NCBI RefSeq assembly: GCF_000701365.1
Contig: NZ_JNIK01000004.1
Span: forward strand, 124,001-188,000
Length of the DNA: 64,000 nucleotides
Reading direction: 5' to 3'
Source of the DNA: Blastococcus sp. URHD0036
GTDB taxonomy: Bacteria > Actinomycetota > Actinomycetes > Mycobacteriales > Geodermatophilaceae
The notes below the pieces were generated by a model. That model searched no databases, had not been told where the DNA came from, and saw only the letters and a list, made by a program, of their open reading frames with translations. Position numbers and translations under genes: made by a program. Positions 46,690 to 55,143 of the stretch are shown in pieces; position 1 is the first letter of the stretch; each line of letters starts with the position of its first letter.

Positions 46690-46992
46690 GCGGGGAGCGC
46701 ACTCCTGCCCGGGCGCGCCTGGCTCCATCGCGCACTCGTCAAGGGGTAGGCGTAGCGACGTGTTCGATGCCCTCGGTGGTGGCGGGAAGTGGCTGAAGGA
46801 AGCGGCGTGAACCCGCAAGTCCGCGAAGGGATGATCGCTTCGACGGAAGGCCGGTATGGGCGTCTGGGCGTCAATCACTGGCGCGAGCTGAGCCTCCGCG
46901 CGGGAGGGCGAATTGTTCAACGGGCGACCCCCTTGTCCACGTGATCGACTGAAGCGTCGAGTGTTCCCAGGCGAGGTGCTGGAGGCGGGGCG
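46690..46992. other. intergenic region, 303 bases
   Basis: No gene, RNA or strong hairpin recognised. From about here to 49 kb the sequence is visibly less GC-rich than the rest of the window. A ribosome site (GGAGGCGGGG) at its end serves the UDP-glucose dehydrogenase gene. Confidence 0.4.
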
Positions 46993-48309
46993 ATGCGCAT
47001 CTCGGTCGTCGGCTGTGGGTACCTGGGTGCGGTGCACGCGGCCTCGCTCGTGGAGTTGGGGCACGAGGTCGTCGGCGTGGACGTGGACGCACGCAAGATC
47101 GCTGATCTTCGCGCCGGGCGGGCTCCCTTCTACGAACCGGAGTTCGCTGAGCTCCTCACCCACTCGGTCGCCTCGGGGCGGCTCACCTTCACCACGGACA
47201 TCGCGGCAGCCCGAGACTGCACGGTCCACTTCATCTGCGTCGGGACGCCGCAGAAACACGGCGAGTACGCCGCGGACCTCCGTTTCGTGCAGGACGCCGC
47301 CGAGTCGCTGCTGGGGGTGCTTGAGCCGGGGGATGTCGTCGTCGGCAAGTCGACGGTCCCGGTGGGGACGGCCGCTGGGCTGGCTGCGATGGTCTCCGAG
47401 AAGGCACCTGGCGTACGACTGGCGTGGAATCCGGAATTTCTCCGAGAGGGCTTCGCCGTCCGAGACACGCTCCACCCGGACCGGCTCGTGTACGGGGTTC
47501 CGGACGCCGACGGGGGGGTGGTCGAGGAGACGCTCGACGAGGTCTACGCCCCGATCGTCGCGCGCGGCATCCCGAAGGTCGTCACGGACTACGCGACGGC
47601 GGAAATGGTGAAGACGGCAGCCAACAGCTTTCTCGCCACCAAGATCAGTTTCATCAATGCCATGGCGGAGCTGTGCGAAGCCACCGGTGCTGACGTGAAG
47701 CAGCTCGCCGACGCCATCGGCTACGACGACCGGATCGGGCGGAAGTTCCTCAATGCCGGCCTCGGATTTGGTGGCGGGTGTCTCCCGAAGGACATCCGGG
47801 CGTTCATGGCTCGGGCGGGAGAGCTCGGCGCCGACCAGGCGCTGACCTTCTTGCGCGAGGTCGACAACATCAACATGCGCCGCCGTATCCGCATGGTGGA
47901 ACTCGCCCGTGAGGTCTGCGACGGCTCGCTGCTCGGCAAGCGCGTCGCCGTGCTGGGTGCGGCGTTCAAGCCCGACTCCGACGACATCCGCGACTCCCCG
48001 GCTCTCAACGTCGCGGCCCAATTGCAACTACAGGGCGCCGTCGTCCGGGTGACCGATCCTGCGGCCATCGAGAACTCCCGACGGCAGTGGCCCCAGCTGG
48101 ACTACGCAGACAGCGCGGAAGAGGCGGCTGAGCGTGCGGACGCCGTCCTCGTGCTGACCGAGTGGAAGCAATACCGCGCACTCGACCCTGTTGCCTTCGG
48201 TCAGGTCGTCGCGCAGAAGCGGGTGCTGGACGGCCGAAATGCGCTCTCGCGGAAGGCCTGGACCGAGGCCGGTTGGACTTATCGAGCTCTGGGGCGCCGC
48301 GCCAGCTGA
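46993..48309 (+). CDS. ugd: UDP-glucose 6-dehydrogenase
   Basis: A 438-residue enzyme that oxidises UDP-glucose to UDP-glucuronate with two NAD. Motifs: VVGCGYLGAVHA (NAD), FICVGTPQ, STVPVGT, AWNPEFLREG, and the catalytic Cys263 in GFGGGCLPKD, followed by AFKPDSDDIRDSPA in the C-terminal domain. Length matches the family. It supplies an acidic sugar for the exopolysaccharide. It is slightly AT-richer than its neighbours. The next gene encodes the initiating sugar transferase. Confidence 0.95.
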   Translation: MRISVVGCGYLGAVHAASLVELGHEVVGVDVDARKIADLRAGRAPFYEPEFAELLTHSVASGRLTFTTDIAAARDCTVHFICVGTPQKHGEYAADLRFVQDAAESLLGVLEPGDVVVGKSTVPVGTAAGLAAMVSEKAPGVRLAWNPEFLREGFAVRDTLHPDRLVYGVPDADGGVVEETLDEVYAPIVARGIPKVVTDYATAEMVKTAANSFLATKISFINAMAELCEATGADVKQLADAIGYDDRIGRKFLNAGLGFGGGCLPKDIRAFMARAGELGADQALTFLREVDNINMRRRIRMVELAREVCDGSLLGKRVAVLGAAFKPDSDDIRDSPALNVAAQLQLQGAVVRVTDPAAIENSRRQWPQLDYADSAEEAAERADAVLVLTEWKQYRALDPVAFGQVVAQKRVLDGRNALSRKAWTEAGWTYRALGRRAS

Positions 48310-48499
48310 TTGTCGACTGGTGGTCGACCGTGTTCAGGCGGTACTGGAGTGACTACACAACTGCTCTGTCGCGAGTCGGAGTCGGTCCGTAATGTCGACG
48401 GGGTCGGTTGAGGGTTGGAGCAATTGGTTCATTCGCAGGGTCGGTCCTTAGCCATGCCAGGGCTCGGAATCGACGTTCCGCACGGGGGTGCGTCTCTTC

Positions 48500-50014
48500 A
48501 TGGCCGTCGCGTCCAACGAAGACTTCCATCCACCTGACGTCACGCATGCTCGCGGGTGGGGGTTCCTCGCCCCCCGCCTGCGCGGTGACGGGACGGCCGC
48601 CCGCCGGGCATGGCGTACGGCCTACGTCCGCCGACTCATGGTGGTCGATGAGATCGTCGCCGGTGTGGCGGCATGTCTCGGCTACCTTGTTCGTTTCGGC
48701 CCTTCCGACGCCTCGACTGATCACATGCCCTTTCTGCTGGCTCTACTACTCCCTGCGGTATGGGTTCTGGCCATGCTGTTCGGGCGTGCCTACGAGCAGC
48801 GGTTCCTCTGGGAGGGGCCGGAAGAGTACAGGCGGGTGTTCACGGCCTCGATGATGGTCCTCGCCGGCGTCGGCACCATCTCTTGGGCCTTCCAGCTCGA
48901 CGTCGCGCGTGGCTTTGTCGTCCTCGCTCTGCCGCTGGCCGCCCTCCTTACTCTCGTCGCCCGCTATGTGCAGAGGCAGATGTTGCACCGGGAGCGCAGT
49001 CGCGGGCAGAAGATGCAGACCACGATCCTTGTCGGGCACCGCGGCGGGGTGGCCTCGCTCGACGAGCAGCTCGATCGCGAGGCCTTCCACGGCTATCGGG
49101 TGATCGGCTGCTGCCTGCCGGCGGCTCAGCAGAGTGATGCGAAAGATGCCTTCAACGGCCTGCCCGTGCTCGGCGACCTCACTGAGGTGGCCGACGTGGT
49201 CAAGGCCTACGAGGTCGACACCGTCGCCGTCCTCCCGTGCCCGGAGCTCGATGGTTCGGCGCTGCGGCGCCTCGGCTGGGAGCTCGAGGCCACCGATGCC
49301 GAGCTCCTGCTCGCGCCGGCGGTGACGGAGATCGTCGGCCCGCGGGTGCGGATCCGGCCGGTGAGCGGGCTGCCGCTGCTGCACCTGGAGCGCCCCGAGC
49401 TGAAGGGCGTCCGGCGGCTCACCAAGGAGGCCTTCGACCGCACGAGTGCCGCTCTCGGCCTGCTGTTCCTGGCTCCCGTGCTCATCGGTGTGGCACTCGC
49501 GATCGCCGGGACCAGCCGCGGTCCGGTCTTCTTCCGACAGGAGCGCGTGGGCCGCGACGGCCGCACGTTCTCGATGCTGAAGTTCCGCAGCATGGTCGTC
49601 GACGCCGACCGGATGGTCGAGAAGCTGGTGGCCGAGGCCGGCAGTGACGGCAACGGCGTGCTGTTCAAGCAGAAGGCCGACCCGCGGATCACCCGCGTCG
49701 GTCGCGTGCTGCGGCGCTACTCGATCGACGAACTGCCGCAGCTGATCAACGTGATCAAGGGCGACATGAGCTTGGTGGGCCCGCGGCCGCCGCTGCAGCG
49801 CGAGGTCGAGAAGTACGGGTTCGACATGCACCGCCGCTTCCTGGTCAAGCCCGGGCTCACCGGGCTGTGGCAGGTCAGCGGCCGCTCGGACCTCTCCTGG
49901 GACGACTCGGTGCGCATCGACGTCCGCTACGTGGAGAACTGGTCGCTGGCCTTCGACTTCATGATCCTCTGGAAGACGGTCGGGGCCGTGGTGCGTGGCA
50001 GCGGGGCGTACTGA
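48500..50014 (+). CDS. undecaprenyl-phosphate sugar-1-phosphate transferase (WcaJ/ExoY type)
   Basis: A polyprenyl-phosphate hexose-1-phosphate transferase of 504 residues. Four N-terminal helices (about 40-150) and a CoA-binding-like middle domain ([17 protein letters not shown]) precede the catalytic part from about residue 315: [38 protein letters not shown], and [14 protein letters not shown]. It loads the first sugar phosphate on the lipid carrier. ATG 48500 is chosen for its GGGGG ribosome site; an in-frame GTG at 48488 is possible. A paralogue lies at 55.1-56.6 kb. Confidence 0.92.
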   Translation: MAVASNEDFHPPDVTHARGWGFLAPRLRGDGTAARRAWRTAYVRRLMVVDEIVAGVAACLGYLVRFGPSDASTDHMPFLLALLLPAVWVLAMLFGRAYEQRFLWEGPEEYRRVFTASMMVLAGVGTISWAFQLDVARGFVVLALPLAALLTLVARYVQRQMLHRERSRGQKMQTTILVGHRGGVASLDEQLDREAFHGYRVIGCCLPAAQQSDAKDAFNGLPVLGDLTEVADVVKAYEVDTVAVLPCPELDGSALRRLGWELEATDAELLLAPAVTEIVGPRVRIRPVSGLPLLHLERPELKGVRRLTKEAFDRTSAALGLLFLAPVLIGVALAIAGTSRGPVFFRQERVGRDGRTFSMLKFRSMVVDADRMVEKLVAEAGSDGNGVLFKQKADPRITRVGRVLRRYSIDELPQLINVIKGDMSLVGPRPPLQREVEKYGFDMHRRFLVKPGLTGLWQVSGRSDLSWDDSVRIDVRYVENWSLAFDFMILWKTVGAVVRGSGAY

Positions 50015-50027
50015 CCGGACGCACAAT

Positions 50028-50654
50028 GTGCCGGTGTCCCGTCATCTGTCGCACGAGCCGGTCTTCACCGTGCTCGTCGTCTGCACGGGCAACATCTGCC
50101 GCTCCGCGTTGGCCGAGCGACTCGGTCGTGCCTACCTCGACGAGACCCTAGGCAGCGGGGCCTGGCAGGTCCGGCTGACGAGCGCCGGCGTCGGCGCGGT
50201 CGTCGGCTCGGCCATGCATCCCGACAGCTCGCTGGTGCTCCAGGGCTATGGCGGCGACCCATCCGGCTTCGTCGCACGCCAGATCGTCGAGGACATGGCC
50301 ATCGACGCCGACCTCACCCTGACCATGACGCGGGCCCACCGGCGTCGCGTGCTCGAGCTGGCCCCGCGCGCGCTGTCCCGCACGTTCACGCTGCGCGAGG
50401 CGACGGCTCTCGTCGGGTTGGTGGGCGACGGCGCCGACCTGCCGGGAGACCTCCTCGCCGACCGGGCACGAGCCCTCGTGCGGGAGATGAGCGTCGCCCG
50501 GTCGCGCCGCGCGGTCGCACACGGCGACGACATCGCCGACCCGATCGGCCAGCCGGTGGAGGTGCACGAGGCTGTGGGCGCCGCCATCGCGGAGGCGCTC
50601 ATCCCCCTGCTCGGCCGCATCGTCGAGCTCAGCCCGGCTACCGACGCGGCCTGA
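50028..50654 (+). CDS. low-molecular-weight protein tyrosine phosphatase
   Basis: A 208-residue LMW-PTP. The P-loop CTGNICRS (C19 to R25) near the N-terminus and the late DIADPIGQP holding the general-acid Asp are both present. It starts 13 bases after the sugar transferase gene, so the two are likely co-transcribed; it probably dephosphorylates the BY-kinase or the transferase, as Wzb does with Wzc. GTG 50028 or GTG 50034 may be the start; no clear ribosome site. Confidence 0.9.
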   Translation: MPVSRHLSHEPVFTVLVVCTGNICRSALAERLGRAYLDETLGSGAWQVRLTSAGVGAVVGSAMHPDSSLVLQGYGGDPSGFVARQIVEDMAIDADLTLTMTRAHRRRVLELAPRALSRTFTLREATALVGLVGDGADLPGDLLADRARALVREMSVARSRRAVAHGDDIADPIGQPVEVHEAVGAAIAEALIPLLGRIVELSPATDAA

Positions 50655-50660
50655 CCGGCC

Positions 50661-51758
50661 TCAGCGGGGGACGTCCGGCAGCGCCTCGTCGTCGAACTCG
50701 GCCGCGTTGGCCCCCAGGGAGTCGCTGCGCAGATAGCTCCACATGCGCTCGCCCGTGACGGTGTCGAGGTAGACGACGCTCGCCGCCCCCTCCTGGCCCG
50801 TGCCCAGCACCGGCGCGGTGAACGACTGCACGTTCTCCGGGCGAAGATCGCGCAGCGAGTACGCCATCGACAGGAGGTCGGTGTTGCTCAGCGAGTCGTC
50901 GACGGCGACGTTGCCCGTGACGGCGCGCAGCGCCCCGTCGAGCCGCGAGGGGTTCGTGAACGTGTCGCTGCTGAACAGCTGGGTGAACATCGCCTTCAGG
51001 AACTGCTGCTGACGCCGCACACGGTCGAAGTCGCCGCCCTCGAGCCCGTAGCGCTGACCCAGGTACCAGCGGGCCTGGTCGCCGTCGAGGTGGTTCACCC
51101 CGGCCGGGAACGTGTACGGCCCGTTGCTGGTCTCCGACGCGACCACGACGTCCACGCCGCCCAGGTCGTCGGTCACCTGGATGATCCCCTGGAAGTCGAT
51201 GGTCACGTAGTGGTCGATGCGAACGCCGGTGAGCTGCTCGACGGTCTGGATGAGCAGCGTCGGCCCACCGAACGCGTAGGCGGCGTTGATCTTGTTCCGG
51301 CCATGGCCGGGGATGTCGACCCACGAGTCGCGCGGGATGGAGACCAGCTGCGCGTGCCGCCGGTCACCGGCGAAGCGGGCGATCATGATCGCGTCGGAGC
51401 GGCCGCCCTCGGCGACCCCCTCGTCCGAGGTCTCGCGGGTGTCCGAGCCGACGAGGAGGAAGGTGACCGGGTCCTCGGCTGTCGCCTGCTCGGGCGTCGG
51501 CGCGGCGGGCCGGGAGTTCTCGTCGAGGTCGTCGAAGACGTCCGCGATCCGGTCGATGTTGCCCGCGTACCGGTCGGTCAGGAACCAGACGCCGCCGCCG
51601 ATCAGCACGGCGAGCACCAGTACCAACACGCCGAGGCCTGCCAGTGCCCGGCGAACTCCGCCGGAGCCTGCCCGCGGCGCGTCGTCCCGGTGCCGGCCGG
51701 CCTCGACAGCCGCGCCGGCCGTCGCGTCGGGCTCACCCGCTCCATCGTCCGTGCTCAC
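50661..51758 (-). CDS. LytR-CpsA-Psr (LCP) family phosphotransferase
   Basis: A 365-residue LCP protein: a cytoplasmic tail, one helix (about residues 37-60), then the extracellular LCP domain. Motifs: FLLVGSDTRE, RSDAIMIARF, VSIPRDSWVDIPGHG with NKINAAYAFGG, and FDRVRRQQQFLKAM, whose Arg and Asp residues bind the lipid pyrophosphate. These enzymes move lipid-linked polymers onto peptidoglycan or arabinogalactan. It converges on the phosphatase gene and may attach the polymer made by this locus. Confidence 0.93.
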   Translation of the reverse strand: MSTDDGAGEPDATAGAAVEAGRHRDDAPRAGSGGVRRALAGLGVLVLVLAVLIGGGVWFLTDRYAGNIDRIADVFDDLDENSRPAAPTPEQATAEDPVTFLLVGSDTRETSDEGVAEGGRSDAIMIARFAGDRRHAQLVSIPRDSWVDIPGHGRNKINAAYAFGGPTLLIQTVEQLTGVRIDHYVTIDFQGIIQVTDDLGGVDVVVASETSNGPYTFPAGVNHLDGDQARWYLGQRYGLEGGDFDRVRRQQQFLKAMFTQLFSSDTFTNPSRLDGALRAVTGNVAVDDSLSNTDLLSMAYSLRDLRPENVQSFTAPVLGTGQEGAASVVYLDTVTGERMWSYLRSDSLGANAAEFDDEALPDVPR

Positions 51759-51866
51759 TGCGTCCCCCGTTCGACTGCTGTCGGTCGGAGCGTAGGAGCG
51801 TTCGCGCTGGTCAGGTAGCTGCCGGTCCCTCGGCGGAGTGAGGCCCGACGCGGCGCCGGTGCCGTG

Positions 51867-52472
51867 TCAGGCGAGGAGTGGAACGGCCAGCCGGCTTCGC
51901 ACGCTGGTGAAGAGGACGTCGGCGAGCGGGCGCAGTGCCCGCTCGATCCGCGCCGCGACCTCCGTGTGGACGGCGGACCGCTGACCCATCGGGTCGGCGA
52001 TGTCGTCGGCCGGGGAGGTCTGACGGCGGGCCCGCGCGGCGTCCAGTCGCAAGCCGAACTCGCGTGCCCGCCCGTCCATCGGCGACAGGTTCAGACCGGA
52101 GAGGTCGGCCAGGGCCGCGAGGTCGGCGGCCTCGGCCAGCGTGAACGTGCGACGCAGACCGCGGGGCGCGAGGCTCAGGACGGCCTCGCGGTGCTTGCGG
52201 GTCATCGTCAGCACGAGGTCGGCGGACTCGGCGAGCTCCGCAGTGAGGCGCTGGGAGCCGAAGCCCCCGGGATCGCCGCCCAGCGACTCCAGTGCCCGTG
52301 CACTGTGCCGGTCCATCGGGGCGCCGGCCACAGCCTGCACGCCGGCGCTGACCACCTCGACGGAGCCGAGTTCGGGGCTGCCGGCGAGGGCGCCCGATGC
52401 GCGGGCCAGCGTCAGGCGCTCGGCGACGGGGGACCGGCAGATGTTGCCCGTGCAGACGAAGAGGAGGCGCAC
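51867..52472 (-). CDS. low-molecular-weight protein tyrosine phosphatase (second)
   Basis: A 201-residue LMW-PTP with P-loop CTGNICRS (C7 to R13) and the acid motif DIADPMGQ. Paralogous to the phosphatase at 50.0 kb but in the opposite direction and with a shorter N-terminus. GTG 52472 starts immediately at the first beta strand (VRLLFVCTG). It lies 108 bases upstream of the LCP gene in the same direction. Confidence 0.9.
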   Translation of the reverse strand: MRLLFVCTGNICRSPVAERLTLARASGALAGSPELGSVEVVSAGVQAVAGAPMDRHSARALESLGGDPGGFGSQRLTAELAESADLVLTMTRKHREAVLSLAPRGLRRTFTLAEAADLAALADLSGLNLSPMDGRAREFGLRLDAARARRQTSPADDIADPMGQRSAVHTEVAARIERALRPLADVLFTSVRSRLAVPLLA

Positions 52473-52561
52473 GAGCGGACGGTAGGGCCGAGCCGGCCCC
52501 GATTCGGCCGGATCGGCAGGTCTCCTCACCCCGGCGAGGGAGAGGGAGGCGACGCCGGCTC

Positions 52562-52726
52562 TCACCGGTGGCCAGCGGCCGGCCGCCGCGCGGCGGTGCG
52601 TAGGTCCGCCTCGAGGGCGGAGAAGCGCGCGGCGGGACCCGCCCGCCGATCGGCGGCCGAGACGACCTTCCCGATCAGGACTCCCATCGCGGGCGCGGTG
52701 AGCAGCCAGGCCAGGCCGACGAACAC
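52562..52726 (-). CDS. small single-helix membrane protein
   Basis: A 54-residue frame (VFVGLAWLLTAPAMGVLIGKVV, then a basic and acidic cytoplasmic tail) with one hydrophobic helix. GTG 52726 sits 13 bases after AAAGGAGG; an in-frame GTG at 52738 is almost on top of that site. The hydrophobic profile and GC-rich third positions suggest a real gene, possibly co-transcribed with the phosphatase. The ribosome site is inside a hairpin. Confidence 0.5.
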   Translation of the reverse strand: MFVGLAWLLTAPAMGVLIGKVVSAADRRAGPAARFSALEADLRTAARRPAAGHR

Positions 52727-52739
52727 GAAGAGGTACACA

Positions 52740-52755
52740 CCTCCTTTGTAGGAGG
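52740..52755 (-). promoter_or_regulatory. hairpin burying a strong Shine-Dalgarno sequence
   Basis: Reading leftward, CCTCCT-ACAA-AGGAGG forms a perfect 6-bp stem with a 4-base loop. The 3' arm is the ribosome site of the small membrane protein gene, and the 5' arm is identical to the anti-Shine-Dalgarno of 16S rRNA. It could limit translation unless opened. Confidence 0.45.
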
Positions 52756-52990
52756 CGAGACCTGGGGTCTTCAGCCGAAACCGTGGGCATTTCCTGCCGA
52801 AGGGCGAGTCGACATCCGGGGGTTCGACCGCTCCTCGCCCCGCTCGTCACACCGGGCTCATGATCACCACTGGCGGGACTGCTCCGTCACACACCGCAGA
52901 CCGGAGTGCGCCGGCGGGGGGTGCGGGGCAGGAGGGGCGGAGGGGGTGGCCGCGGTACCGATCGCGCCTCGGTCTGCCGATGACGTCGCC

Positions 52991-53164
52991 GTGCAGATCT
53001 GGGTGATGGTGCTCTCGACGTGGGCAGTCCTGGCCGTGCTCTCGGGTGTTGTGCTCGGGCGGTGCATCCGGCTGGCCGACGAGCGGACCCCGCGCGCCGG
53101 GCGGCCGCTGACCACGGCCGACCTGCCCGACGACTTCCGGCCCGCCGCCACCCGCACGCCCTGA
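52991..53164 (+). CDS. small single-helix membrane protein
   Basis: A 57-residue protein beginning MQIWVMVLSTWAVLAVL from GTG 52991, followed by VVLGRCIRLADERT and a hydrophilic tail with DLPDDFRPAA. The helix and VVLGR-IRLAD motif match the N-terminus of the next gene, 66 bases downstream, so it looks like a partial tandem duplicate. Function unknown. Confidence 0.55.
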   Translation: MQIWVMVLSTWAVLAVLSGVVLGRCIRLADERTPRAGRPLTTADLPDDFRPAATRTP

Positions 53165-53230
53165 GCCCGGTCCACCCCGATGGGATGACAGGCGGTCCCG
53201 TCCGGCCCCCGGCCTGCCGATGAGTGGCTT

Positions 53231-54079
53231 GTGTGGTTCTGGATCGCCGTCGCGTTGATCGCCTGGGTGCTGCTCGCAGCGCTCGCCGCCGTCGTGCTCG
53301 GCCGGGGCATCCGCCTCGCCGATCAGCGCGCCATCGACACCGGCGCCGACCCCGCCCGGGTCGGGGCCATGTTCTCGGCCCGCCGGCGCATCCCGCTGCC
53401 GCCGGTCGGCATCGCCCTGGCAGGCACCGCCGTGGCCCTGGAGGCCGTCGGCTATGCCCTCCGACTCGACGGTGCCACCGGTTCGACCGCCCGCGCCCTC
53501 TCCATGGATGCCGCCTTCTCGGCGCCGCGGCTGTTCGTGGCCGCGATGTTCGCCGTCGCCGCCGTCGCCGCCCTGGCTGCCGCCGCCCGCATTCCCGGCC
53601 GGCGCGCCTGGTGGCTCGCCGTCGGCCTCGTCGCCGCTGTCATCGCCGCGGTGAAGACGGGCAGCACCGTGCACGCCGAGGCGATGCGGAGCCTGGCCGG
53701 CGCCGTCGGGAAGCCTGAGGCGGTCGCGCTGAGCGTGGCCGCCGCCGGTGTCGTCATCGCCACCCTCGCCTTCATCACCCGAGCCGAGCGGCGCGACCGC
53801 CGCCGGGTGCTCTCCTGCCTGGCCGCCTACGCCGTCGCGTCGGTGGGCCTGTCGGCGGTGTCCACCGTCGCGCCGGGGCAGCTCGCGATCACCGCGACCT
53901 TCCTCGAGGAGTCGGGCGAGGCACTCGCCGGCGTCGCGTTCCTGCTCGCGGTCCTCGTCGGCGTAGCGCCGCGGCTCGTTCTTCCGGCTTCGTGGCCGCT
54001 GCGCCGGGACGCCGACGCGCACACCCTTGAGGTCGCCGAGGGCGCGCGGTCTCCCGAGGGCAAGGGCGCTTGGGGCTGA
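53231..54079 (+). CDS. polytopic membrane protein, unknown function
   Basis: A 282-residue protein with about seven hydrophobic segments. It opens with MWFWIAVALIAWVLLAAL and VVLGRGIRLADQR, then a soluble loop and further helices from about residue 60. The GTG at 53231 lies in sequence similar to that around the preceding small gene. No family recognised; the Ala-rich composition is common in actinobacterial membrane proteins. Confidence 0.65.
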   Translation: MWFWIAVALIAWVLLAALAAVVLGRGIRLADQRAIDTGADPARVGAMFSARRRIPLPPVGIALAGTAVALEAVGYALRLDGATGSTARALSMDAAFSAPRLFVAAMFAVAAVAALAAAARIPGRRAWWLAVGLVAAVIAAVKTGSTVHAEAMRSLAGAVGKPEAVALSVAAAGVVIATLAFITRAERRDRRRVLSCLAAYAVASVGLSAVSTVAPGQLAITATFLEESGEALAGVAFLLAVLVGVAPRLVLPASWPLRRDADAHTLEVAEGARSPEGKGAWG

Positions 54080-54131
54080 CCCCTTCGAGGTGTCGCCGCC
54101 ATTCGGCTGCTTGTGACCGTGAGGTCGTGAC

Positions 54132-54137
54132 TAATCT
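54132..54137 (+). promoter_or_regulatory. -10-like TAATCT for a probably leaderless galE-type transcript
   Basis: TAATCT ends 7 bases before the ATG of the epimerase gene, with TTGTGA about 15 bases upstream as a possible -35. There is no ribosome site, which fits leaderless transcription. Confidence 0.45.
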
Positions 54138-54144
54138 CCGGCCC

Positions 54145-55125
54145 ATGACGTGGCTGGTAACCGGCGGAGCCGGTTACATCGGGGCGCACGTCGTCCGGGC
54201 GATGCGGATGGCGGGCGAGGAAGTCGTCGTCCTCGACGACCTCTCCACCGGAGACCCGGGGCGGATCGCCGGCGTCCCGTTGGTGACGGCCAACGTGAGC
54301 GATGCCGATTCGGTGACCCGGGCGCTCCACGACCACGCGGTGCAGGGCATCGTGCACCTCGCAGCGAAGAAGCAGGTCGAGGAGTCGGTCCGCCTTCCTC
54401 TCTACTACTACCGGGAGAACGTCGAGGGGCTGCGCGTCCTGCTCGAGGCCGCCACGCAGGCCGGCGTCGAGTCGTTCGTCTTCTCCTCCAGCGCGGCCGT
54501 GTACGGCGCGCCCGATGTCGACCTGGTCGACGAGGACGCTGAGCCCCGGCCGGTCAATCCCTACGGGACCACCAAGCTCGTCGGTGAGTGGATGGTCGCC
54601 GACACGGCCCGGGCCACGGGTCTGCGACATGCGAACCTGCGCTACTTCAACGTCGCCGGGGCGGCAGCCCCGGACCTCACCGACCGAGGCGTATCCAACC
54701 TGGTGCCGATGGTCTTCCAGGCGCTGGACCGTCGACAGCCGCCGAGGATCTTCGGCGACGACTACGACACCCCCGATGGCACCTGCATCCGCGACTTCGT
54801 CCACGTCGGCGACATCGCATCGGCGCACGTCGCCGCCGCACGGGCACTCGGCTCAGATGCGGTCCGTGCGTTGACGGCGAACATCGGCCGCGGCCGGGGC
54901 GTCTCGGTACGCGAGATGGTGCAGACGATCCGAAGGGTCACCGGGACCGCGGAGGAGCCGTGGTCGGCTCCGATCGTGGAGGCGCGCCGAGCCGGTGATC
55001 CGCCGCGGGTCGTGGCCTCGACCGATCGGATCAGGGAGGTGCTGGGGTGGAGGGCAGAGCACGGGGTCGAGGAGATGGTGGCCTCGTCGTGGGAAGGCTG
55101 GTCCCGCTCAGCGGCCGGCAGCTGA
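54145..55125 (+). CDS. galE: UDP-glucose 4-epimerase-type SDR enzyme
   Basis: A 326-residue epimerase with the NAD motif TGGAGYIGAHVVRAM (residues 6-20), VHLAAKKQVEESV, catalytic Ser in FSSSAAVYG, Tyr-Lys in NPYGTTKLVGEW, RYFNVAGAA and CIRDFVHVGDIASAH. It should interconvert UDP-glucose and UDP-galactose, feeding the polymer. Some relatives act on UDP-GlcNAc, so the symbol is provisional. Confidence 0.9.
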   Translation: MTWLVTGGAGYIGAHVVRAMRMAGEEVVVLDDLSTGDPGRIAGVPLVTANVSDADSVTRALHDHAVQGIVHLAAKKQVEESVRLPLYYYRENVEGLRVLLEAATQAGVESFVFSSSAAVYGAPDVDLVDEDAEPRPVNPYGTTKLVGEWMVADTARATGLRHANLRYFNVAGAAAPDLTDRGVSNLVPMVFQALDRRQPPRIFGDDYDTPDGTCIRDFVHVGDIASAHVAAARALGSDAVRALTANIGRGRGVSVREMVQTIRRVTGTAEEPWSAPIVEARRAGDPPRVVASTDRIREVLGWRAEHGVEEMVASSWEGWSRSAAGS

Positions 55126-55143
55126 CGCGCCTGCGCCGGTGGC

